Source of the DNA: UBA4582 sp964228885
Lineage (GTDB): Bacteria; Pseudomonadota; Gammaproteobacteria; Pseudomonadales; Azotimanducaceae
NCBI GenBank assembly: GCA_964228885.1
Contig: CAXRCG010000081.1
Coordinates: 10,212-74,211 of the forward strand
Length of the DNA stretch: 64,000 bases
Direction: 5' to 3'
A model generated the notes under the pieces. It was not told the DNA's origin. It saw only the letters and a list, made by a program, of their open reading frames with translations, and ran no database searches. Positions 53,688-62,274 of this stretch are shown here, one piece after another. Position numbers and translations under genes: made by a program. The stretch's first letter is position 1, and each line of letters opens with the position of its first letter.

Positions 53688-54911
53688 ATCACTTTAAACA
53701 GAACCCAGCTACTTGCGATTTGCCTGCTTGCAACATTTATCATCTCAGGTCTAGTGACCACAATGGGATTGATTATCCCCAGTGCCGCGACGCACTTCGA
53801 TGTGGAAGTCACAACAATGGCCTCTCAGTTCACCTGGTTTACCGGTGCAGTCTTTGTTGGCTACCTGCTGTCCTTTGTGGTGTTCGACAAGTTCTCTATC
53901 AGACAAGTGCTTATCACTGCCTATTTGACCTGCATCGCAGCTATTCTGCTGATCCACTTTACCCACAACTTCACAATGCTGGCGGTCTGGTTCGCCGTGT
54001 TTGGCGTCGCCATTAGCCTGGTTGCCTGTGGCTCCAGCACCCTGATCACGCAAATCTGGGAAGGCAAAGCCCGACAAACGGTACTTGTCGCACAGGACGC
54101 GCTATTTAATGGCGGTGGTGTGATTTTTTCGATGACAGCGACTTGGTTTGCCGCTGGTATGTTTCAATTTAGCAGCACCTATTTGGTGGTTGCGGGTATC
54201 ATCATCTGCACCCTAGGCATGATATTCACTTCAAATTTTAACAAGGAAATTATCTCTATCGGATCTGACGACTTGTCCCCAGAAAACACGCCAGCGGTCG
54301 AGCTAGTAAAGACGCAGTGGAACCTCGGCATCATCATGGTTGGATTCAGCCTGATGCTCTTCATGCTTGCAAAAATTGCCATGTTTATCTGGGCACCACA
54401 ATTTGTTGAACAAAAATTTCAGGTAGGTGGTGCAGTTTCTGGCGAGTTTATGTCGAACGTCTTCACCGCGGCACTCATCGGTTCGTTAGCAGGCACATGG
54501 CTTGCATCGCGAGTGAATGTGAAATACTTGCTCTACATATTTGTTTTGGTTTCTACGGTTTCTGTCTGGCTGCTGGCGTCAACCGATGATATTGAGCTGA
54601 TGTTGTTGCTTGCTTTTGCCTATGGCATATCCATTTCTGCTACCTTCAACGCTTATATGGCATACGCACTTAGCTTCGTTGCAATACCCACGCACCGCAA
54701 TATCGCCTACATGCTTGTGATGTCTGCGCTGGGTTCCTCACTTGCCCCGGTATCCAGCAGCATGGCAGTTGACCTAACAGGAGATATAGCAGATGCCTTA
54801 CTGTTCTGCCTGGGCATTCTCGTGCTGGTTGTTTTCACCCTGGGCATCAGCGAGTTCCTGAGCAAACCAATAGCACAAACAACCGCTGGCGCAAACCCCG
54901 AGGCAAGCTAG
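53688..54911 (+). CDS. MFS transporter, TsgA/FucP-like, with probable non-canonical start
   Basis: An inner-membrane MFS protein of about 407 residues, related to the one at 31.6-32.7 kb (shared pattern in the first helices, ATHFDVEVTTMASQFTWFTG, and VLVAQDALFNGGG in the centre). GTG at 53754 would cut the first helix in half. The same frame is open upstream to 53649 and reads TLNRTQLLAICLLATFIISG, which aligns with the start of the other MFS, but has no ATG, GTG or TTG. ATC at 53688, seven bases after GGGAA, would give a helix start within one residue of the paralogue. Start codon unsure; family sure. P450 follows after 7 bp. Confidence 0.8.
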   Translation: MTLNRTQLLAICLLATFIISGLVTTMGLIIPSAATHFDVEVTTMASQFTWFTGAVFVGYLLSFVVFDKFSIRQVLITAYLTCIAAILLIHFTHNFTMLAVWFAVFGVAISLVACGSSTLITQIWEGKARQTVLVAQDALFNGGGVIFSMTATWFAAGMFQFSSTYLVVAGIIICTLGMIFTSNFNKEIISIGSDDLSPENTPAVELVKTQWNLGIIMVGFSLMLFMLAKIAMFIWAPQFVEQKFQVGGAVSGEFMSNVFTAALIGSLAGTWLASRVNVKYLLYIFVLVSTVSVWLLASTDDIELMLLLAFAYGISISATFNAYMAYALSFVAIPTHRNIAYMLVMSALGSSLAPVSSSMAVDLTGDIADALLFCLGILVLVVFTLGISEFLSKPIAQTTAGANPEAS

Positions 54912-54918
54912 AACCATC

Positions 54919-56241
54919 ATGAACCTTGCACACATTCCAAAGCTTGACCTGAATTTACTTGAGCAGAACAACAACCCTGAGCCAACTGACTTCAAGATAT
55001 TGGGTTACTCCGTGAATTCATGGTTGAAGCAGGTAGATCGCTTAGGACCCGTCTTTCAGGCAAACCTAGATGGTAATGACAGTGTCATCATTGCAACTGC
55101 TCAGGCTAACGCTCAGGCGTGGAAAACGCCATCCGGATGGGCATACCGGCCGACAGACGCCGGCACCTTTTTTCGCAATCAGATGGGTAACGACCACATT
55201 TCTGCGCTCGATGGTGAACCCCACCGACGACTTCGCAAGCTTGTGCTTCCTGGTTTTGGCGCAGCAGCATTGCAACGGGACATTAAAATTGCCGCAGACA
55301 CGATCACCTCAGGTTTCGCAGACCTTGCGGGTCAGTCTACCAATATCCATGAAACACTGTGTCGACTCTATGCGCAGTCATTTACAAAAACGCAGATCAA
55401 AGTTGATATCAGTGAAGCACAACTCGCGGTGTTAAATCGTTTTGAGGAAGAGTTCATCTGCGGCTTGCAATTGTCACTGGCAGATCAAGCCAAGTGGTTT
55501 GGGCGGGAAAAATATCAGCAGTTGAGAAAAGAGGCTTTTGACTACTTTAATCGTGTCGTCATGGCGCGCAAGTCCGGAGAACCCAAGAATGATTCGCTCG
55601 CCATCCTGCTGGGCAGAAAACTCCCCGACGGGTCTGCACCATTAATGGATCATGAGCTGGCGCAGGCGGTTTACTTTCTCTCGGTCGCCGGCGTCGGCAA
55701 TGTCGCGAATCTACTTTGTCCTCTGATGTGGGCGATTAAGGGTACAGAATGGATACCCCGGCTACAAGATGAACTCAAAGGGTTCACGCCGCAAAAACTC
55801 ACGGGCATGAAAGACTTTCCGATCATGCGAGCCCTGATCACTGAAGCAGAAAGGTGTTTTGCCCCGACAGAAATAGTCCCCAAACGCACGACAGTGGATA
55901 TTGAAATTTTGGGTAAAAACATTCCCGCCAACACACTGGTCAGCCATCTGCATGTTATGTCACATTTTGAGGCAGCACGCTATCCGGACCCGCTAAAGTT
56001 CAAACCAGAACGATGGCTAAGCGAAGACCTGAGTAAACCCAATGCTTTCGGCGGTGGTAAACATATGTGTCTTGGCATGGGTGTCACCCGGGTCTATATG
56101 CCGCTCACTTTGGCTTTGATTTATACTGAATATGATGTTGAGATTACCGAACCACCGGTATCAAAATCCCTCGAACCAGACTTTGAACCTGCACCGCGAT
56201 CTACCGTCATGAATACCCGGCTCGTTAGACGCCAGCCTTAA
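54919..56241 (+). CDS. Cytochrome P450
   Basis: A 440-residue soluble bacterial P450. Haem-binding FGGGKHMCLG with C384, K-helix ExxR in TEAERCFAP, and PERW are present. The I helix reads SVAGVGNVAN (from residue 255), with Gly-260 and Asn-261 in place of the usual acid-Thr pair, so oxygen activation may differ or a peroxide route or an odd substrate may apply. HRRLRKLVLPGFG in the C-helix region is normal. It shares a unit with the MFS gene and ends 17 bp inside the convergent kinase gene. No ferredoxin is seen. Confidence 0.9.
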   Translation: MNLAHIPKLDLNLLEQNNNPEPTDFKILGYSVNSWLKQVDRLGPVFQANLDGNDSVIIATAQANAQAWKTPSGWAYRPTDAGTFFRNQMGNDHISALDGEPHRRLRKLVLPGFGAAALQRDIKIAADTITSGFADLAGQSTNIHETLCRLYAQSFTKTQIKVDISEAQLAVLNRFEEEFICGLQLSLADQAKWFGREKYQQLRKEAFDYFNRVVMARKSGEPKNDSLAILLGRKLPDGSAPLMDHELAQAVYFLSVAGVGNVANLLCPLMWAIKGTEWIPRLQDELKGFTPQKLTGMKDFPIMRALITEAERCFAPTEIVPKRTTVDIEILGKNIPANTLVSHLHVMSHFEAARYPDPLKFKPERWLSEDLSKPNAFGGGKHMCLGMGVTRVYMPLTLALIYTEYDVEITEPPVSKSLEPDFEPAPRSTVMNTRLVRRQP

Positions 56242-56842
56242 GGCGAACACACAGCTCAACAAAACTGTCTACATCCGCATCGCGCAGACCCTGTTCAGCG
56301 TCCATGATGATCATATCCGCATGTTCACTAGAGGGTTCGACAAACTCACTGTGCATCGGCACCACCTGCGTAAAAAACTGACGTTTAATGTCATCAGGCG
56401 TTCTACCTCTTTCGACGATATCGCGCTGGCTTCTGCGCGCGTACCTGACACCCTCTTCACACCCTACAAAAACACCATAGTCCGTCCAAGCTCTTATGGC
56501 TGGCGCATGCAGCACAAGGATACCCTCGATGATAACAAGCGCCTTGGGCGTCAGGGTTTTGGTTTCAGCCGTTCTAGTATGGGTCGAAAAATCATAGATA
56601 GGGGTTTCAATACTATGACCCTGTTTGAGAGCGCCTAAATGCTCGCCCATTAAAGTAAAATCCAGCGCATCCGGATGGTCAAAGTTCACAAATACCGGAT
56701 CTCCTAAATTAGGACGATAGTAATCATCCTGGTACACAACCGTGCAGTGCTCATCACCAATTGTGGTTCTCACCTTTTCAACCAACGTTGTTTTCCCTGA
56801 ACAGCTGCCACCAGCAACCGCTATCACTACCGCACCTGCCAA
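56225..56842 (-). CDS. Uridine kinase-like P-loop kinase
   Basis: A 205-residue kinase of the uridine kinase/phosphoribulokinase family, which phosphorylates uridine or cytidine, or a related small molecule. Walker A is GGSCSGKTT (about 11-19), YQDDYYRP and NFDHPDALDFTLM are the nucleoside site, then VIIEGILVLH (Walker B) and RRSQRDIVERGRT (LID). The start is TTG with AAGGAG eight bases upstream. Nicotinamide riboside kinase-like activity cannot be excluded. Its end overlaps the P450 end by 17 bp. Confidence 0.85.
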   Translation of the reverse strand: MAGAVVIAVAGGSCSGKTTLVEKVRTTIGDEHCTVVYQDDYYRPNLGDPVFVNFDHPDALDFTLMGEHLGALKQGHSIETPIYDFSTHTRTAETKTLTPKALVIIEGILVLHAPAIRAWTDYGVFVGCEEGVRYARRSQRDIVERGRTPDDIKRQFFTQVVPMHSEFVEPSSEHADMIIMDAEQGLRDADVDSFVELCVRLKAGV

Positions 56843-56946
56843 ATTGCTACTCCTTAACGTCCTCGCTCGGTTTCAATCAGACATTATCCTCTGGTCCGCA
56901 GGAGTATGCCAAGACGGCAGCGCACTTTTTACGTTAGTATCTGTCT

Positions 56947-58404
56947 ATGGCCCGTTCCCCCGAAAATAGAGACATACTCTCCGTCACTGACCTCAATCGA
57001 TCTGCCCGCAGGTTACTTGAGGGCGAATTTCCGATGATTTTTGTCGAAGGTGAGATATCCAATCTGGCAAAACCTTCTTCTGGCCACTGGTATTTCACGC
57101 TTAAGGATGAAAAAGCCCAAATTCGATGTGCCATGTTTCGCAATCGGAATCAGGCGATCCGGTTCAACCCGGCGAATGGCAACCAAATTGTTGTGCGAGG
57201 AAAGATCAGTCTGTACGAGGGCCGAGGTGAATTTCAGCTCATTGCCGAGTTTATGGAGGAAGCCGGAGATGGCGCACTGCGCCGCGCGTTCGACAAATTA
57301 AAAATGCAGCTAGAAGCAGAAGGCTTGTTTGCCGAGCAACACAAGCAAACGATACCCGCCATGCCAAAGCACATTGGCGTGATTACCTCGCCCACGGGTG
57401 CAGCGATACGTGACGTATTACATGTACTGGATCGGCGCTTTCCAGGCATAGAAGTATCAATTTTCCCAGTAGCCGTTCAGGGTGAGGATTCACCCCAGCA
57501 AATAGTCAATGCCATCGGATTAGCGAACAACTATTATCATCCAGCACTTGCGGCCGAGTACAACAATACCCCAATGGACATCCTCTTGGTCACCCGCGGC
57601 GGCGGTTCGCTCGAAGATCTCTGGTCATTCAATACCGAGCCTGTGGCTCGCGCCATTTTTGACAGTGGTATTCCGACCGTCAGTGCCATTGGCCATGAAA
57701 CAGACATATCGATCGCCGACTTTGTCGCAGACCTTCGTGCACCCACACCATCTGCTGCCGCAGAGATGATCAGCCCGGACCAACAAGAATGGTTACAAAC
57801 CTTTGTAAGATACGAGCATCTACTGGCAACCATTTTTCAAAACCAGATTGACACAGAGCAAAAGAACCTCGATCACCTGCGACGCAGACTCAGGCATCCG
57901 GGGCAAAGATTGCAGGATCTCAGCCAAAAGCTTGATGAGCTGGAACTCAGACAACGGCGGGCCTTTGAACGCTACGTCAGCCAATTCCAATTCGATGCCA
58001 CTCGCGCGCGACTCAATCAGGCCATGCAGCGCACACTGGAACGCGCGAATGGACAACTGGCGATCACCACCGCCAAGCTCGAGCGTCCCGACCGAAAAAT
58101 TCAGGCGCTCAATAGTCAGCTCGAAAAACTGAGTACAAAACTCAGTCTGGGCGCATCTACACAAATCGAGCGTCTAAAAAGCAGGTTCACAACCGCCACA
58201 GGAAAACTGAATGCTCTCAGTCCACTGGCGACGCTCGAGCGAGGATACGCTATCGTGAGTCAATCTTCGGAAACACCCGGCACTGATGTACATGCTTCCC
58301 ATGTGCTGCGAGACACTTCGAGCCTGAAAGAAGGTGACGAGATCCACGCTCGGCTCAGATCAGGATCACTCAAAGCCCGCGTACTTTCCGTCGATGAAGC
58401 CTGA
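56947..58404 (+). CDS. xseA: Exodeoxyribonuclease VII large subunit
   Basis: Nuclease subunit that, with XseB, degrades single-stranded DNA. The 485-residue chain has the OB-fold part (SVTDLNRSARRLLEGEFPMIFVEGEISN), the catalytic domain (KHIGVITSPTGAAIRDVLHVL, TRGGGSLEDLWSFN, VSAIGHETDISIADFVADLRAPTPSAAAE), a long coiled coil (about 280-420) and a closing LERGYAIV and GDEIHARL. xseB is not next to it. The GNAT-DUF3820 gene overlaps its end by 11 bp. Confidence 0.96.
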   Translation: MARSPENRDILSVTDLNRSARRLLEGEFPMIFVEGEISNLAKPSSGHWYFTLKDEKAQIRCAMFRNRNQAIRFNPANGNQIVVRGKISLYEGRGEFQLIAEFMEEAGDGALRRAFDKLKMQLEAEGLFAEQHKQTIPAMPKHIGVITSPTGAAIRDVLHVLDRRFPGIEVSIFPVAVQGEDSPQQIVNAIGLANNYYHPALAAEYNNTPMDILLVTRGGGSLEDLWSFNTEPVARAIFDSGIPTVSAIGHETDISIADFVADLRAPTPSAAAEMISPDQQEWLQTFVRYEHLLATIFQNQIDTEQKNLDHLRRRLRHPGQRLQDLSQKLDELELRQRRAFERYVSQFQFDATRARLNQAMQRTLERANGQLAITTAKLERPDRKIQALNSQLEKLSTKLSLGASTQIERLKSRFTTATGKLNALSPLATLERGYAIVSQSSETPGTDVHASHVLRDTSSLKEGDEIHARLRSGSLKARVLSVDEA

Positions 58405-59140
58405 AACTATCCTCGAAACCCAAAGACTCCGACTCCGCTGCTTCACTCGGGCGGATCAGTCTTTTATCTTTACGCTGGTCAATACATCAGGCTGGATACA
58501 ATTTATCGGCGACAGAAAAATCCAAAACCTGCATGATGCTGCTAGCTATATTGATACATTAGTCGACGCTTACGAAACCAATGGATTTGGGCTATGGTGT
58601 ATTGAAGCCAAACACTCCAACAAAGCCATCGGCATGTGCGGCTTGATCAAACGCGATTATCTTGACGATGTGGATATTGGTTTTGCGATATCACCGGAAC
58701 ATGCAGGCGTTGGCCTCGGTTTTGAAGCAGCCTCTGCTACGCTTAAGTATGCAAACAAAAATTTGGGCTTGAACACCGTCGTCGCGATAACAGATGAGCA
58801 CAATCAGGCCTCAATTGGTCTGTTGAAAAAAATCGGCTTAAATTTTGATCGTATGATCCACGCACCGGAAGACAGTAACCCGTTACTCCTCTTTAGTCAG
58901 GATGCGCAACCGCAAACTAGTGCCGACGAGCATCAGCAGGCGCTGATCGACGCGGTTAATCAGACCATGCCATTTGGAAAATATGCGGGTGAAAAGCTGA
59001 TCAACTTGCCCGAACCCTATCTGGTCTGGTTTCACAAGGAAGGTTTTCCGAATGGGAAACTTGGACAGCAAATGGGCTTGATGTACGAAATCAAGTTAAA
59101 CGGGCTTGAGGGGATGTTGAAACCACTTGTTAACCCATAG
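58394..59140 (+). CDS. GNAT acetyltransferase fused to DUF3820
   Basis: A 248-residue two-domain protein. The first 170 residues are a RimJ/RimL-type GNAT (ETQRLRLRCFTRADQSFIF, CGLIKRDYLDDVDIGFAI, ASIGLLKKIGL). The last 65 (MPFGKYAGEKLINLPEPYLVWFHKEGFPNGKLG and GLEGMLKPL) match DUF3820, usually a separate small protein of unknown function. ATG at 58394 lies in the xseA end. The acetyl target is unknown. Confidence 0.85.
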   Translation: MKPETILETQRLRLRCFTRADQSFIFTLVNTSGWIQFIGDRKIQNLHDAASYIDTLVDAYETNGFGLWCIEAKHSNKAIGMCGLIKRDYLDDVDIGFAISPEHAGVGLGFEAASATLKYANKNLGLNTVVAITDEHNQASIGLLKKIGLNFDRMIHAPEDSNPLLLFSQDAQPQTSADEHQQALIDAVNQTMPFGKYAGEKLINLPEPYLVWFHKEGFPNGKLGQQMGLMYEIKLNGLEGMLKPLVNP

Positions 59141-59298
59141 CCAAACACCTGCAAACTAATCAAAAAATGGCACCTCCGTTCATAGACTAGAAAAAGATAA
59201 CTGGCAGCGGCTAGGAAGATAATACCCATGCACTAAACGACGCTTTGATGCTGATGCAGTCGAAGCAGACATTGAAATTTATAAAAGGTTTTCATTAT

Positions 59299-60258
59299 AT
59301 GGACAATTCAAAAACACCTGCCCCATCAACAATCAAAGGCATGCATCATGTGGGTATCGCGGTACGCGACGTCGAAAAGTCAGTAAAATTCTATCAATCG
59401 GTCACGGCCCTAAAGAGGCTCGACCAGGATAATATCGCTGGATATCTACCGGAACCCTGCGAAAAATCCGCCGTGCTTAAAGGTCCCAACGGATATCTTC
59501 AGCTCATGCAATTTGACGGACCCTCAGATCTTTCTGAAGTCCCGGTTGCCGGTCCCGGCGTTACGCATCTTTGCCTGCAATCACCTGCCAAAGATGCGCA
59601 ATTCAACAAGTTTATTAAAAAAGGCGCTAAACCTGTAAGCAAGGGGGATCAACCGATTGACTTGAATGGTCAGGGCGTACGTTACGGGTATGCCAGAGAT
59701 GCAGATAACATCATGTTTGAAATTGAGCAGCTTGATGAACCCCGATTCAAGGGCTCGATATGGATCGCACATATCGCCCTTGTGACGCCTGACCTTGATC
59801 AATCGGTGACGTTTTATCGCAATCTCTTTGGCGTCGAAACGTACGGCCATGCCAACAAAGTCATGGGCGAGCGATTTGATGAAGTTACCGGAATAGAGAA
59901 CGTCAGGATTCGCGTTGCCTGGTTTAATACAGGCAATATGGTGCTCGAAATTTGGGAATATGTAAATCCAAAAACACCGCCTCCTGGCGAGCCGTTACCA
60001 TTTAGCAAAATAGGCTATAACAAAATCGCGTTGGAGGTCGATGATCTCGAGGGAGAACTGTTGCGTTTAAAGCGTATCGGCGTTGAATGCTTAAATGAAC
60101 CAAAAGAAATAAACGGTATAACCGAGGTTTACCTCAGAGACCCCGATGGCAATCTCATCAGTTTGCTCAAACCGAAACCCGGTGCTGAAGCCAGTGTCGC
60201 GAACCTCGAGCACATAACCTGGCTTCCTTCTCCTTCAAATCCAACAGCCGGTAAATAG
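59299..60258 (+). CDS. Two-domain VOC-family protein
   Basis: A 319-residue protein with two vicinal-oxygen-chelate units: first GMHHVGIAVRDVEKSVKFYQSV (from about residue 15) to YARDADNIMFEIEQ, second WIAHIALVTPDLDQSVTFYRNLFGV to VYLRDPDGNLISLL. Metal-ligand His and Glu are kept in both. Ring-cleavage dioxygenases and glyoxalases share this layout. AAAAGG lies before the ATG at 59299. Near SDR, hydrolase and Rieske genes, so ring cleavage is possible, but not shown. Confidence 0.83.
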   Translation: MDNSKTPAPSTIKGMHHVGIAVRDVEKSVKFYQSVTALKRLDQDNIAGYLPEPCEKSAVLKGPNGYLQLMQFDGPSDLSEVPVAGPGVTHLCLQSPAKDAQFNKFIKKGAKPVSKGDQPIDLNGQGVRYGYARDADNIMFEIEQLDEPRFKGSIWIAHIALVTPDLDQSVTFYRNLFGVETYGHANKVMGERFDEVTGIENVRIRVAWFNTGNMVLEIWEYVNPKTPPPGEPLPFSKIGYNKIALEVDDLEGELLRLKRIGVECLNEPKEINGITEVYLRDPDGNLISLLKPKPGAEASVANLEHITWLPSPSNPTAGK

Positions 60259-60269
60259 TTACCCGGAAA

Positions 60270-61148
60270 TCATGACTGGGAAAAGAATGCCATGAGTTTT
60301 TCGTTGACCAGTGCTGGCGTTTCGAGCATTGGCGAATGACCTGCATCAGCAATCTTGTAAACTTCAAGATTCGTCACAAAGTCGGGTAGATCATCAATGA
60401 ACGAAGAGACAAAGGTCTGGTCGGATTCCCCCCAAATTAATAAGCCAGGAACAGACGTGCTGGCGTGACGAGAGGGCCAATAGTCTTCCTCTGTGATATT
60501 GCCAAGCGAAGGAATATTAGCCCTGTACCAATTGATACCGCCATCAACAGCACCGGGTTGCGCTAACCCTATTCTAAAAGTCTCGTCGTGTTCCTCGGTA
60601 AAATGTGGCAGTTTTCGCAGATTTGAATAGGCGTTTTGCCACAGCAGGTTGGCACCATTTTCAGTCATTTGCTGATGGACCTTTCCGCTTCGCATAGACC
60701 ACATGTAGGAGGATCTTTTCTGCTGGTCCTTGTTCACTTCCAACAAGCCTAACAATTGGTTGGTCGGTGGCGCATTAATACCGACGACCTTTAACAGCCT
60801 GTTTGAGTAATTTTGTGCATACGACCAAGCGAGCGCACCGCCCCAATCGTGACCGACCAGATAAAATTTATCATCACCGGCCAGATGTCTTGCGAATTGG
60901 TCAAGCAGCGCAGCGAGATTTTCCAATTTATATAATGAAAGGTCCTCAGGTTTTGAAGACAAATTGATACCCAAACCATCGACGGCAACGACCCGGTACT
61001 TTTCCTGAAGCGCGGTCATCTGATGATGAAATGAAAACCAAAACAGCGGAAAACCATGGTAAAAAATAACCAGCGGACCTTCACCTGCTTCAGCGTAATG
61101 GAGCCTGATTTTGCCGTTGTCAAAGTAACCCTCTTTAAAACCACTCAT
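60270..61148 (-). CDS. Alpha/beta hydrolase, epoxide hydrolase/dehalogenase-like
   Basis: A 292-residue alpha/beta-fold hydrolase. The oxyanion motif is YHGFPLFWFSF, the nucleophile Asp in VGHDWGGALAW (about residue 104), the acid in WGESDQTF and the His in DAGHSPMLE. An Asp nucleophile with HGFP fits epoxide hydrolases and haloalkane dehalogenases, not esterases. Its ATG overlaps the SDR stop upstream (ATGA), so the two are coupled. Confidence 0.87.
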   Translation of the reverse strand: MSGFKEGYFDNGKIRLHYAEAGEGPLVIFYHGFPLFWFSFHHQMTALQEKYRVVAVDGLGINLSSKPEDLSLYKLENLAALLDQFARHLAGDDKFYLVGHDWGGALAWSYAQNYSNRLLKVVGINAPPTNQLLGLLEVNKDQQKRSSYMWSMRSGKVHQQMTENGANLLWQNAYSNLRKLPHFTEEHDETFRIGLAQPGAVDGGINWYRANIPSLGNITEEDYWPSRHASTSVPGLLIWGESDQTFVSSFIDDLPDFVTNLEVYKIADAGHSPMLETPALVNEKLMAFFSQS

Positions 61149-61951
61149 TTTTTTCTCCGTCCAATCTGCGCGTCTCTCATCTTTTCCGGATCGGCTACCT
61201 TCGCCTTTTCGTGGTCTGCCACTTCAGGGGGAACATAATAGTGAAGCTTATCTCCCTGGTAGGCTTCCCACACACAACTTGCTACATCATCAGGAGAAAG
61301 TGTTCTCCCTGCATCTGTTCTGTTTACATTGGTCTTTGCTGCATTGGCGATAGGCTTTAGCTCGCCCTTCACGTATCCGCGGGTTTCCCAGAGTGGCGTA
61401 TCGATAATACCGGGAGACACGTCAGATGCTCTAATGTCATGGCGCGCGAGTTCAACACTCAACGCCTCGCTCAAACTCTTGACCGCCGCCTTGGTCGCTC
61501 CATATGTCGCTAGACCTGCGGTCCCAAACGATGCAGCTGAAGACGCCGTGCTGAAGCACAAACTATTGGGTGTTTGTTTGAGGAGTGCCATGGCGGCATG
61601 GATGCCATTTAGCACCCCTATAAAATTGATATTGACTGTATCTATGATCTTCTCAAAAGGTAGGTCTTCTATTTTGCCAAAAATAGCGATCCCTGCATTA
61701 TTGAAAAGGATATCCAAACGATGACCAGAAGATTGAGCGAATTCACTGATCACTTCATCGTAGGCAGGTTTATCGCTGACATCGAGCCTAGCAGTAAAGC
61801 AGTCACCTTCGAACTGATCAGAAAGCGAAGCCAATCCTGCCTCGTCAACATCTGTAGCACCGACAAACCATCCGCGGCCATGGAATTGAACCGCGGTTGC
61901 TCTGCCAATACCACTCGCCGCACCGGTGATAAAAATTGATTGTCTTGTCAT
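61145..61951 (-). CDS. Short-chain dehydrogenase/reductase
   Basis: A 268-residue-class SDR with TGAASGIG (residues 9-16 from the ATG at 61951), NNAG, catalytic Ser in FSTASSAA and YGATK, and SPGIIDTPLW. ATDVDE after the second strand fits NAD. The upstream frame to 61996 adds residues before the family start and is not used. First gene of SDR-hydrolase. Substrate unknown. Confidence 0.87.
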   Translation of the reverse strand: MTRQSIFITGAASGIGRATAVQFHGRGWFVGATDVDEAGLASLSDQFEGDCFTARLDVSDKPAYDEVISEFAQSSGHRLDILFNNAGIAIFGKIEDLPFEKIIDTVNINFIGVLNGIHAAMALLKQTPNSLCFSTASSAASFGTAGLATYGATKAAVKSLSEALSVELARHDIRASDVSPGIIDTPLWETRGYVKGELKPIANAAKTNVNRTDAGRTLSPDDVASCVWEAYQGDKLHYYVPPEVADHEKAKVADPEKMRDAQIGRRKK

Positions 61952-62192
61952 TGATTTTCCAACAGATTTTAATTTATGGATAGAATACAGGATCAAAAAT
62001 ATTCATAGCGGGCGGGTGTACCATGCTATGACACAAAAAATTTCTGCGGTGTCACCATCACGCAACAAAGTACACTTACCACCACCATCTCTCAATGGCT
62101 TTACAACCGAAAATGTTTGAATTGTCAAAAAACTGATTACCCCAACTATCCCACATTTCCCTAACGAGTCATCTCGTCGGCGTTCGCTGCAC

Positions 62193-62240
62193 GACCGAAC
62201 AAAATTTCGTCTTGACGCTGACCGAACCAAATTTTACATT
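62193..62240 (+). promoter_or_regulatory. Candidate promoter with direct repeats for the Rieske gene
   Basis: TTGACG (62212-62217), 17 bases, TACATT (62235-62240) is a fair sigma-70 fit, 35 bases before the Rieske ATG. Two copies of GACCGAAC followed by AAATTT-like sequence lie at 62193 and 62220, 27 bases apart, one upstream of -35 and one in the spacer. The rest of the 323-base gap (61952-62274) shows nothing else. Confidence 0.5.
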
Positions 62241-62274
62241 GACCACTCTACATAATTAGTTCGAGCAACACATC

